A stretch of 26,252 nt of DNA. Origin: Chloroflexota bacterium. GTDB lineage: Bacteria; Chloroflexota; Limnocylindria; Limnocylindrales; CSP1-4. Below the pieces are notes generated by a model. It was not told the origin of the DNA. It made no database searches and saw only the letters and a list, made by a program, of their open reading frames with translations. Below, piece by piece: positions 7,956 to 15,119 of the stretch (its first letter is position 1; every line of letters starts with the position of its first letter). Location of the stretch: assembly GCA_017860675.1 (NCBI GenBank), contig JAGDMV010000005.1, positions 1-26,252 on the forward strand, read 5' to 3'. The position numbers were made by a program, and so were the translations under genes.

Positions 7956-10489
7956 CGGACGATGCCCTCGAGCTGGACGGCGAGCTGGAAGCCGACGCCT
8001 TCCGCCCGGTCGTTGACGAAGCGCAGCTGGAGCGTGCCCGATGCGGCGTCGACGTAGCGGGCCGGGTTGCGGATCGAGATGGCCGTCCCGGCGACCGGCT
8101 CGGGCAGCCGCCGCCACTCCCCGGTCTCGACGTCGAGGACCTCCACCGCGGGCAGCCCGCTCCAGTTCGGTGGCGGGGCGACCGGGGCGGCGGTGGCGCC
8201 GGGCGATGGTGTCGGGCTGGGCGATGGGGCCGGCCCTGGCACTACCTCGTCCCCGGGGTCCGGGATCGTGGTCATCCCGCCGGTGTTGAAGGCGAGCAGG
8301 ACCCGGGTGGCCTCGAAGCGGCCGTCGAAGGCAATCGGCCGGTAGGCCAGAACCGCCGAGCCCAGGCCGATGCTGATGTTGAACGGGTCCTTGCTGAAGA
8401 ACTGGGCGTTGGTCTCCACGACGCTGGAGCGGACGAGATCCGGGGTGAACACGACCTGGCCGCTGGCTCGCAGCGCGAGCGGCACGTAGAAGAGCGCGTC
8501 ACCCGTCCGCTGGGGCTCGTTGCCCTCGACCTCCACCGGCACCAGCGGCTCGCCGGCCCAGGCGAGGAGGACCGGCCCGTCGGACGGCAGCGTCCCGTTG
8601 CCGCCGAAGAACGGGTCGTAGGTGAGCTGGTCCACCAGCTGGCGCCGGACCTGGTCGCGGAGATAGGCGGTGCCGGTCAGCGCGCCGGAGCCCCCGGGGA
8701 AGGTCTGCACCCCGAAGATCCGCTCCGACAGGGCGCGACCGAAGACGTCGCCGGCCAGCGCCATGTCGATCGTCCGGGTCCGGCCCGGGCCGATGTCGCC
8801 CAGGGTGACCACGCTCGTGCCGAGCACCAGCGCGGAGGAGAGGAGCGACCGCTGGGACGTGTTGGTGAGCGATCCCTTGAGGCGTTTCCCTTCGACCCGC
8901 AGCTCCGCCTCCACCGCCGGGGCGGCGATCGGGGTGTCGCCCCGGATCGCGCGCAGGCTGCCGTAGGCGACCGCCAGGTCGCGAACGCGCGAGGGGTCCG
9001 TCTGGACGACGTCCAGCCCCGACGAGCCCACCCCCTGGCCCCAGCTCTCGCCGGCGAACGGGGCCGAGAGGAGGGCCCCGCCGGGCACGCGCAGGTCGTA
9101 CTCGCCCCGCGTCGGGGAGAACACCCCGAAGTAGACCTGGGCCTGGGCGGCGTCGGTGCCCGGGGCCCCGCGGACGACGGCGATCTGGTTGACGATGACC
9201 TCGCTGCCGCGCAGCGAGATGCCGTAGGCGTAGGCGGCGACAGTGAAGCCAACGATCAGGAGGGGCATGGTGATCCAGGCCCACTCGCGGCGGTCGATGC
9301 GGCGCAGGACCAGGTAGTTGACCGGACCGACCAGCACGACGTAGCCCAGCAGCAGCAGCAGCAGGCCGCCGACGGGCGGCAGGGCCACCGCCGGCAGCTG
9401 GCCCAGGAGCGACACGAGCCCCGAGTCGTCGGCGGCCAGGAGCGGCGTTCGCGTCGATGAGCGGACCGGCACGAGCCGTGCCCAAAGGCCCGAGGACGAC
9501 CCGCCCTGCACGAGCCAGCTCGTCGACGGGTCGAAGCCGACGATCGTCACCGTGCCCGAGCCGTAGCTGCTGTCGGCCGCAATCGCCATACCGCCGCTCT
9601 CCGCCATGGCGCGGCCGCGGCCCAGCTGGCCGGCAAGGGCGGCCACGGGGGTGGCCGCCTCCGGGATGGAGCCCACGAGCGGGCGTAGCTCGGCCGGCTC
9701 GGCGTCGACGGTGACGCTCGGGCGATAGGGCAGCAGGTCGTCCGGGAAGGCCGCGAGCGCGGCCGGCCCGCCCGTGCCGCCGAGCACGAGCAGCCGGCCG
9801 CCGCCGGCGACCCAGGTGCGCAGGGCGGCGAGCTGCTCGGCCGACAGCGCCGAGGCGTCGACGTCCTGCCAGACGAGGCGGTCGAGGGGCGCCCACGCCT
9901 CGGGCCGGACGGGCAGCATCGCCGGGTCGAGGGCGACGACTGCCGGCCGTGCCGCGTTCGGGTCGGTGAGCAGCGAGAGAGCGCCGACGATCGGGCCGGG
10001 CTGCTCGGCCACTACACCCACGACCAGCTGGAGCGAGTCGTGGAGTGCGAAGGCCACCTTGCGAACGCCCACCACCCGCTCGTCGACGACGAGCGCCACC
10101 TCGAGCGAGGTACCGAACGAGGGCGCCTGGGCGTAGAGCGTGTAGGACTTGCGCGACGTGGTGGGGAGATCGACCGGGACCGAGAACCGGGTCCGGCCCT
10201 GCGTCCCGCCCACCAGCCGGACCTCGCCGGCGAGCGCCGGTCCATCGTTGGCCAGGGAGACCTCGATCGCCATCCAGGCTCCCATCCGCACGTGGCCGTC
10301 GAGCAGGACGCGGGCGTCGAATGTCAGGCCGGCCGGCAGCTGCGTCGGGCGTGAGGAGGGGAACGGCGACGGTGTCGGGTTGGCGCCGCGCGCCGCGGGG
10401 ACGGTAGCCGCCAGCGCCACCAGGATGAGGGCCACCCAGGCGGCCGCTGCGATCCTGGCCAGGCGGACGAGCGAGGGGTTCAGGGTCAT
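7952..10489 (-). CDS. Secreted/membrane protein with amidotransferase-like domain (ABC accessory)
   Basis: First gene of the operon, 845 aa, not matched to a characterised family. Residues 1-36 form a signal peptide, followed by a Pro/Ser-rich stretch. Residues 50-150 look like an Ig/CARDB-like beta domain (GAWMAIEVSLANDGP). Residues 155-330 contain LRTWVAGGGRLLVLGGTGG near 223-241, typical of class-I glutamine-amidotransferase-like (DUF4350-type) folds without an evident catalytic Cys. Two membrane helices at about 372-396 and 404-425 follow. The remaining 420 residues are beta-rich and probably extracytoplasmic, with a Pro/Ser linker (PAPSPSPTPSPGA). The ATG at 10489 has GGGGAG four bases upstream; the 74-codon open extension upstream lacks a signal peptide and is rejected. 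By context it is analogous to GldG-like partners of GldA/GldF exporters, an inference from order and topology only. Confidence 0.85.
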   Translation of the reverse strand: MTLNPSLVRLARIAAAAWVALILVALAATVPAARGANPTPSPFPSSRPTQLPAGLTFDARVLLDGHVRMGAWMAIEVSLANDGPALAGEVRLVGGTQGRTRFSVPVDLPTTSRKSYTLYAQAPSFGTSLEVALVVDERVVGVRKVAFALHDSLQLVVGVVAEQPGPIVGALSLLTDPNAARPAVVALDPAMLPVRPEAWAPLDRLVWQDVDASALSAEQLAALRTWVAGGGRLLVLGGTGGPAALAAFPDDLLPYRPSVTVDAEPAELRPLVGSIPEAATPVAALAGQLGRGRAMAESGGMAIAADSSYGSGTVTIVGFDPSTSWLVQGGSSSGLWARLVPVRSSTRTPLLAADDSGLVSLLGQLPAVALPPVGGLLLLLLGYVVLVGPVNYLVLRRIDRREWAWITMPLLIVGFTVAAYAYGISLRGSEVIVNQIAVVRGAPGTDAAQAQVYFGVFSPTRGEYDLRVPGGALLSAPFAGESWGQGVGSSGLDVVQTDPSRVRDLAVAYGSLRAIRGDTPIAAPAVEAELRVEGKRLKGSLTNTSQRSLLSSALVLGTSVVTLGDIGPGRTRTIDMALAGDVFGRALSERIFGVQTFPGGSGALTGTAYLRDQVRRQLVDQLTYDPFFGGNGTLPSDGPVLLAWAGEPLVPVEVEGNEPQRTGDALFYVPLALRASGQVVFTPDLVRSSVVETNAQFFSKDPFNISIGLGSAVLAYRPIAFDGRFEATRVLLAFNTGGMTTIPDPGDEVVPGPAPSPSPTPSPGATAAPVAPPPNWSGLPAVEVLDVETGEWRRLPEPVAGTAISIRNPARYVDAASGTLQLRFVNDRAEGVGFQLAVQLEGIVR

Positions 10490-10604
10490 GCACTCCCCAG
10501 CGGCGACGGCGGGGCTCCTCGAGGTCAAGCCTTCGGACGCTCGACAGGCCCCAGAAGTTGCGTGGCGCGGCGGCTGGGAGGCGGCTGGCACGGTCACTCG
10601 GGTG

Positions 10605-10610
10605 AGAGTA
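10605..10610 (-). promoter_or_regulatory. Candidate -10 box of the MoxR-ABC operon
   Basis: TACTCT on the minus strand, predicted start near 10598, giving a leader of about 110 nt before the ATG at 10489. It is identical to the box before the zinc-finger gene. No clear -35. Confidence 0.4.
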
Positions 10611-10654
10611 CGGGACGGACGGGGTACGCGAACGGGGCTCGCCTCGCTTGGAGG

Positions 10655-10660
10655 TACACT
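10655..10660 (+). promoter_or_regulatory. Candidate -10 box of the DUF1015 gene
   Basis: GGTACACTCC context, about 84 nt before the GTG start at 10744. The same TACACTCC occurs immediately before the 75-aa gene at 17144. Confidence 0.4.
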
Positions 10661-10743
10661 CCGCCCGGCGACGCGACCGCCTGCGGCCGGGCCGCGGTTC
10701 GCCCCCTGCATCGGCCCCCGTGCGGGGCGAGCTCGGAGGTCCT

Positions 10744-12060
10744 GTGCCCGAGATCCGCGCCTTCCGCGCCCTCCGCTACGACCCCGACCGCGTCTCCCGC
10801 CTCGACCTGGTCGTCGCCCCGCCGTACGACGTCATCTCGCCGGCGCTCCGGGCCGACCTGGCCGCCCGCGACGAGCGGAACATCGTCCACGTGGACCTGC
10901 CGGCCGGCGAGCCGGGCGACGAGGCGGACGAGCGCTACTCGAGGGCGGGCCGGAGGTTCGCGGCCTGGCAGGCAGACGGCACGCTGCGCCGCGACGCCGT
11001 GGCCGCGCTCTATGTCCACGAACAGGCCTTCACCCTGCCCGGCGCGGGTGAGCGCCGGGTCCAGCGCGGCTTCTACGCGACCGTCCGGCTGGAGCCGCTC
11101 GAGGCCGGGTCGGGCGTCAGGCCGCACGAGCGGACGATGTCAGGGCCGAAGGAGGATCGCCTGAGGCTGATGCGCGCGACCGGGGCCAACCTGTCCGGGG
11201 TCATGGCGCTGTACGCCGACCCCGCCGCCGCGGCCGGCGATCTCCTGGCCGAGATCGCGGCAACGCGCCCCGCCTCCAGCGTCCTGCACGACGGCGTAGA
11301 GAGCCGGCTGTGGGTCGTCCCGGAGGCCGGGGCCACGGGCCGGATCGTGGCCGGCCTGCGGGAGGCGGTGGAAGCCGGGCCGATCACCATCGCCGACGGG
11401 CACCACCGTTACGAGACCGCCCTCCGCTACAGGGACGAGCGCCGCGCGGCCGTCCCGGCAGGGGCCGACGCGCCCTTCGACCATGTCCTCGTGCTGCTGC
11501 TCGACACGGCCTCGACGCCCCCCGTGGTGCTGCCGACGCACCGAGTCGCCCGGCGGCTCGGTGGCCGGGTCGAGGACCTGGTCGCCGCGGCAGCCGCGCT
11601 CTTCAGCGTCCAGCCCGCGGACCGTGCCGCGATCGCTGCCGCCTTCCGGGCGGGGGGGTCCGAGGCTGGCGGCCGAGGCCGCTTTGGGCTGTGGACGCGG
11701 TCAGGCGGCGCGATCCTCGACGCCCGCCGGGACATGTTCGACCCCTGGCTGCCGGATGCCGGCCCGGCGCTTCGGCGGCTGGACGTGACCCTGCTGGCGG
11801 TCGCCCTCGAGCGGCTGGCGGGGATCGACCGCGACGCCACGACAGCCGGCGGCCGAGTTGCCTACACGCACTCCGCCGAGGAGGCGATGGCCATGGTCGA
11901 CGCTGGCGCCGACGGGGCCGACGCCGCCTTCCTGCTCGAGCCCACCCCTGCGGCCGAGGTCGCCGCGGTCGCCGCCGAGGGCGACGTCATGCCCCAGAAG
12001 TCGACCTTCTTCTTCCCCAAGCCGCTGACCGGCCTGGTCATCAATCCGCTGGAGCCGTGA
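10744..12060 (+). CDS. DUF1015 family protein
   Basis: A 438-aa member of DUF1015 (COG4198), a widespread cytoplasmic family without a proven biochemical activity. The hallmark ITIADGHHRYETALRY is present near residues 214-229, and other typical segments are VVAPPYDVIS near the N-terminus, HERTMSGPKEDRLRLM in the middle, and a C-terminal MPQKSTFFFPKPLTGLVINP ending. Length is normal. The start is a GTG at 10744 with GGAGGT four bases upstream; an upstream in-frame ATG at 10648 would overlap the candidate promoter and adds only low-complexity residues. Its stop lies four bases before the hydrolase-fold gene, so the two are co-transcribed. In other bacteria the family sits near serine-biosynthesis genes; that context is absent here. 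Confidence 0.95.
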   Translation: MPEIRAFRALRYDPDRVSRLDLVVAPPYDVISPALRADLAARDERNIVHVDLPAGEPGDEADERYSRAGRRFAAWQADGTLRRDAVAALYVHEQAFTLPGAGERRVQRGFYATVRLEPLEAGSGVRPHERTMSGPKEDRLRLMRATGANLSGVMALYADPAAAAGDLLAEIAATRPASSVLHDGVESRLWVVPEAGATGRIVAGLREAVEAGPITIADGHHRYETALRYRDERRAAVPAGADAPFDHVLVLLLDTASTPPVVLPTHRVARRLGGRVEDLVAAAAALFSVQPADRAAIAAAFRAGGSEAGGRGRFGLWTRSGGAILDARRDMFDPWLPDAGPALRRLDVTLLAVALERLAGIDRDATTAGGRVAYTHSAEEAMAMVDAGADGADAAFLLEPTPAAEVAAVAAEGDVMPQKSTFFFPKPLTGLVINPLEP

Positions 12061-12064
12061 GCCG

Positions 12065-12961
12065 ATGAGCGATCGCGACATCGATCCTGGCGAGCGGCGT
12101 GCCGTCGGACCCGGCCTGAACGGGACACCGGCCGATGGCCGGCCGGTCCGCAAGGACGAGGTGGAGATCCCCGAGCGGGGCATCTACGTCGAATCGTGGC
12201 TGCCGGAGCGCCGCTCGCGCCGCCGCCCGCTCGTGCTCATCCACGGCGAGCTCGGCGGCAGCTGGCTGTGGGAGCGCTACCTGCGCTACTTCGCCGGTCG
12301 CGGCTGGGAGGGGCACGCGATCAACCTTCGCAACCACTACTGGTCCGCCACCGCCGACCCCCAGGGGCTTTCGATCGAGACCTATCTCGACGACACCGTC
12401 GCCGCGCTCGAGCGGATCGGACCCAACGCCGTCGCCGTCGGCCACGGAATGGGCGGCCTGCTGGCGCTCAAGGCCGCGGCCGAGCGCGTCCGGGTGGCCG
12501 GGCTCGTCCTGCTGGACGGAGAGCTCCCCGCCGGGCTGCGCACGCCCGCCCGGGTCCACGAGCTGCGCGACATCCCGCCCGCCTACGGCCGCGACTTCCT
12601 TGGCTGGGAGACGCTGCCGGAAAAGCTCCAGCGCGAGAACCGGGACCTGTCGCTCGACGACGTGCTGCGCATCCAGCACCTGCTCGGCCAGCGACCGCGG
12701 GAATCGGGGCGGGCGCGGGCCGAGATGCTGGCCGGTGTCCGGGTGGAGCCGGTCCTGCTCGACGGCGTCCCCGTGCTCGTGATCGGGTCGGGCATCGACG
12801 GCTCCGAGTCGGCCCTCGCCTCCGAGCGCCTGGCCGATTGGCTGGGCGCCGAGCACGAGGTCTTCGGCGCCCACTCGCACTACGGCCTGGTCCTCGGCGA
12901 GGAGTCGTTTCGCCAGGTGGCGGAGCGGATCCGGCTCTTCCTCGAGTCGCACCGGATCTGA
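12065..12961 (+). CDS. Alpha/beta hydrolase-fold protein lacking the nucleophile
   Basis: A 298-aa alpha/beta hydrolase-fold protein. The oxyanion segment VLIHGELGGSWLW is at 57-69, the helical lid at about 165-225, an acidic residue candidate in GSGIDGSE near 241-248, and the late histidine in FGAHSHYGL near 268-274. The nucleophile elbow, however, reads GHGMGG at 126-131: glycine 128 (codon GGA, 12446-12448) stands where Ser, Cys or Asp is required. Residues 1-35 are a hydrophilic tail. The ATG is four bases after the DUF1015 stop, with GGAG ten bases upstream. It may be a non-catalytic binding protein or use another mechanism; it is not a frameshift or decayed gene, since the frame and all other motifs are intact. 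Fold is clear, activity unknown. Confidence 0.88.
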   Translation: MSDRDIDPGERRAVGPGLNGTPADGRPVRKDEVEIPERGIYVESWLPERRSRRRPLVLIHGELGGSWLWERYLRYFAGRGWEGHAINLRNHYWSATADPQGLSIETYLDDTVAALERIGPNAVAVGHGMGGLLALKAAAERVRVAGLVLLDGELPAGLRTPARVHELRDIPPAYGRDFLGWETLPEKLQRENRDLSLDDVLRIQHLLGQRPRESGRARAEMLAGVRVEPVLLDGVPVLVIGSGIDGSESALASERLADWLGAEHEVFGAHSHYGLVLGEESFRQVAERIRLFLESHRI

Positions 12962-13100
12962 CACGCGGGGAGCGCTTGCCGGGAAGGTGGCGTGAGCGCG
13001 GCGCCGTTGCGTGCAGCCGCGGGGCGCGACGACGGGACGGATGGCACTCGCCCGCGGCCCGACGGCGGCGCCAGACTGGCGAGAACCAGAGAGGCGGGAG

Positions 13101-13790
13101 ATGCGCGTGTTGGCCGCCGCCGTCGCGGCTCTTGCCGTCATCATCCTCGTTGTCATGAGCCAGGCCCGACCGCTCCCGGATCGGCCGCTTCCCACGGCTC
13201 ACGGAGAGGGTCCGGTCGCGCTGCCTTCCCCTGCTCCGGCCGGGGCGATCTCGCTCGAGGAGGCGCTCGCGCGACGACGGTCGGTGCGCGCCTTCACACC
13301 GCGGGCTCTCAGCACCAACGAGGTCGGGCAGCTGCTGTGGGCCGCGCAGGGCGTGACGGACTCCCGCGGTCACCGGACCGCCCCCTCGGCCGGGGCCACG
13401 TACCCGCTCGAGGTGTACGCGGTCACGCCCGAGGGGGTGTGGCGCTACCTGCCAGCAGGGCACGCGCTCGCTATCGTGCGGACGGGAGACGTGCGCCCGG
13501 ACCTTGCCGCGGCCGCGCTGGGACAGGGGGCGGTGGCCTCGGCGCCTCTCGTCGTGGTCATCAATGGGGTCGTGACCCGCACTGCTGCTCGCTATGGCTC
13601 CCGGGCGGAGCGGTACGTCTGGCTCGAGGCCGGGCACGCTGCCCAGAACGTCCTCCTCGAGGCCGTCGCGCTCGATCTCGGTGCGGTTCCCATCGGAGCC
13701 TTCGACGACGACGCGGTCCGGGCGGTCGTAGGGGCATCGGCAGGTGAAGACGCGCTGTACCTGGTGCCGGTGGGCCACCCCGCCCAGTGA
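13101..13790 (+). CDS. Membrane-anchored SagB/ThcOx-type nitroreductase
   Basis: An FMN-dependent nitroreductase-fold protein of about 229 aa. Residues 1-20 (MRVLAAAVAALAVIILVVMS) form a signal anchor, followed by a Pro-rich spacer to about 48. FMN-contact motifs are RRRSVRAF at 58-65, SAGATYPLEVY at 96-106 and EAGHAAQNVLLEA at 176-188, the pattern of the SagB/ThcOx dehydrogenase group. Most family members are cytoplasmic, so an N-terminal membrane anchor placing the flavin domain outside is notable. The ATG at 13101 is preceded by GAGG at six bases. The frame is open another 30 codons upstream, but those residues are arginine-rich and would bury the signal anchor. The gene follows the hydrolase-fold gene by 139 nt with no recognisable promoter. 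No azoline-peptide (cyclodehydratase or precursor) genes are nearby. Confidence 0.87.
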   Translation: MRVLAAAVAALAVIILVVMSQARPLPDRPLPTAHGEGPVALPSPAPAGAISLEEALARRRSVRAFTPRALSTNEVGQLLWAAQGVTDSRGHRTAPSAGATYPLEVYAVTPEGVWRYLPAGHALAIVRTGDVRPDLAAAALGQGAVASAPLVVVINGVVTRTAARYGSRAERYVWLEAGHAAQNVLLEAVALDLGAVPIGAFDDDAVRAVVGASAGEDALYLVPVGHPAQ

Positions 13791-13842
13791 TGGCCCGGGC
13801 AGGCCCGCGGTCGTCTCGCCGGGGGACCAAGCACGCCGTCGA

Positions 13843-13872
13843 TTGCCAAGCGCGGCGCCCCTCTGGTAGAGT
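13843..13872 (+). promoter_or_regulatory. tRNA-Glu promoter
   Basis: TTGCCA (13843-13848), an 18-bp spacer and TAGAGT (13867-13872), giving a predicted start near 13879, about 29 nt before the tRNA. This is the best -35/-10 pair in the window. Confidence 0.6.
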
Positions 13873-13907
13873 CTCGCTCCGGTCGGCGCCCGTTCGGCCC
13901 GCCGAGT

Positions 13908-13984
13908 GCCGCATTCGTCTAGAGGCCCAGGACACCGCCCTCTCAAGGCGGAGATCGCCGGTTCGAATCCGGCATGCGGTACCA
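13908..13984 (+). tRNA. trnE: tRNA-Glu (anticodon CTC)
   Basis: Folds completely: acceptor GCCGCAT/ATGCGGT (one G-T pair), a D region identical to the usual bacterial tRNA-Glu (TCGTCTAGAGGCCCAGGACA), anticodon stem CCGCC/GGCGG with loop CTCTCAA and anticodon CTC at 13942-13944, T arm GCCGG-TTCGAAT-CCGGC, discriminator A and encoded CCA at 13982-13984. Reads GAG codons. Confidence 0.97.
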
Positions 13985-13995
13985 ACGATGATCCC

Positions 13996-14025
13996 GACGC
14001 CCCCGGTCCGCGCCCCGGGGGCGTC
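13996..14025 (+). terminator. Terminator hairpin after tRNA-Glu
   Basis: Perfect 11-bp stem GACGCCCCCGG (13996-14006) / CCGGGGGCGTC (14015-14025) with an 8-nt loop, 11 nt after the tRNA CCA. It is followed by CCCCTTG, not a true U-tract. It separates tRNA-Glu from the DUF1611 gene, whose ribosome site begins about 11 nt later. Confidence 0.65.
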
Positions 14026-14045
14026 CCCTTGTCCCGAGGTGTCAG

Positions 14046-15119
14046 ATGGGCAGCAGCCGCCCGCGACGGCTCGTGATCCTGACCGAGGGCCAATGGGATC
14101 CGCACTCGGCCAAGACGGCCCACGGGATGATCCGCTACGGCCCGGACACCGTGGTCGCGGTGCTCGACTCCACCCAGGCCGGGCGGAACGTCGCCGAAGA
14201 CCTGCCGGGCCACGACATCCCCTTCGTCGCCACCCTGGCCGACGCGCTGCCGCTGTCTCCCGACGCCCTCCTCATCGGCATCGCGCCCACAGGCGGGCGG
14301 CTGCCGGACCCATGGCGTGTCACGATCCTCGCGGCCCTCGGGGCCGGCCTTGACGTCCTGTCCGGGCTGCACACCTTCCTCGGCGACGACCCGCAGCTGG
14401 CTGCCGCCGCGGCCGTGTCGGGCGCCCGGATCGTCGACTACCGCCGGCCGCCGGAGCGGATGGAGACGGCGGTCGGACGCCTGCACGGGCCCGGCAAGCG
14501 GGTGATCCTCGCCGTCGGCACCGACTGCGCGGTCGGGAAGAAGACGGTCTGCCTGGAGCTGCGCCGGGCGGGGCTGCGGGCGGGCCAGTCGGTTGCCTTC
14601 GTCCCCACCGGCCAGACCGGGATGATGATCGAGGGCTGGGGCGTGGCCGTCGACCGGGTGGTGGCGGACTTCCTCCAGGGCACGGTCGAGTGGCTGGTCG
14701 AGGAGGGAGAGCGCCGGGGCGACTGGGTGCTGGTCGAGGGCCAGGGCTCGCTCGACCACCCGGCATACTCGTCGGTGACCCTCGGCCTCATCCATGGTGC
14801 CACCCCGCACGGGATGGTGATGGTCCACACGATCGGCCAGGCCGAGCACGACTTCGACCATGCGCCCGGGCGGCGGTTCCCGGTGCCGTCGCTCGTGCCG
14901 TTCATCCGGCTTCACGAAGAGGTCGCCGGCCTGGTGGCCCCGTCGAAGGTCGTCGCCATCGCCCTCAACACCCGCCTGATCGCCGACGACGAGGAGGCCC
15001 GCCGGGAATGCGCGAGGACGGAGGCCGAGACCGGGCTCCCGACCGACGACGTGGTCCGCTTCGGGCCCGACCGCCTGTGGGCGGCAATCGTTGCCGCACT
15101 GGAAGGAGACGATCGATGA
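14046..15119 (+). CDS. DUF1611 P-loop protein (DgcN-like)
   Basis: A 357-aa DUF1611 (COG3367) protein. N-terminal Rossmann-like half (about 8-145), then the P-loop GTDCAVGKKT at 158-167, PTGQTGMMIEGWG at 187-199 and EGQGSLDHPAYSSVT at 231-245, all family hallmarks. A member of this family, DgcN, was reported to N-acetylate D-glutamate in a two-step D-Glu to L-Glu pathway together with the epimerase-like DgcA. Here the downstream gene is exactly such an epimerase and overlaps by ATGA, which supports the same pathway, though substrate cannot be read from sequence. The ATG at 14046 has AGGTG five bases upstream and follows the tRNA-Glu terminator. An older alternative reading for DUF1611 is a dipeptide-related NAD/ATP-binding function. 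Confidence 0.93.
   Translation: MGSSRPRRLVILTEGQWDPHSAKTAHGMIRYGPDTVVAVLDSTQAGRNVAEDLPGHDIPFVATLADALPLSPDALLIGIAPTGGRLPDPWRVTILAALGAGLDVLSGLHTFLGDDPQLAAAAAVSGARIVDYRRPPERMETAVGRLHGPGKRVILAVGTDCAVGKKTVCLELRRAGLRAGQSVAFVPTGQTGMMIEGWGVAVDRVVADFLQGTVEWLVEEGERRGDWVLVEGQGSLDHPAYSSVTLGLIHGATPHGMVMVHTIGQAEHDFDHAPGRRFPVPSLVPFIRLHEEVAGLVAPSKVVAIALNTRLIADDEEARRECARTEAETGLPTDDVVRFGPDRLWAAIVAALEGDDR

Larger units (their letters stand above)
10490..10743. promoter_or_regulatory. Divergent intergenic promoter region
   Basis: The only break between the leftward seven-gene operon and the rightward DUF1015 gene. It carries outward-facing -10-like boxes TACTCT (minus strand) and TACACT (plus strand) about 45 bp apart, each preceded by GG/CG. 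No good -35 hexamers are visible. The closeness of the two promoters would allow one bound regulator to affect both. Confidence 0.5.

Noticed and set aside
12468..14915. Long minus-strand open frame (815 codons)
   Set aside because: Runs antisense through the hydrolase-fold, nitroreductase, tRNA-Glu and DUF1611 genes; composition is Arg/Pro/His-rich.
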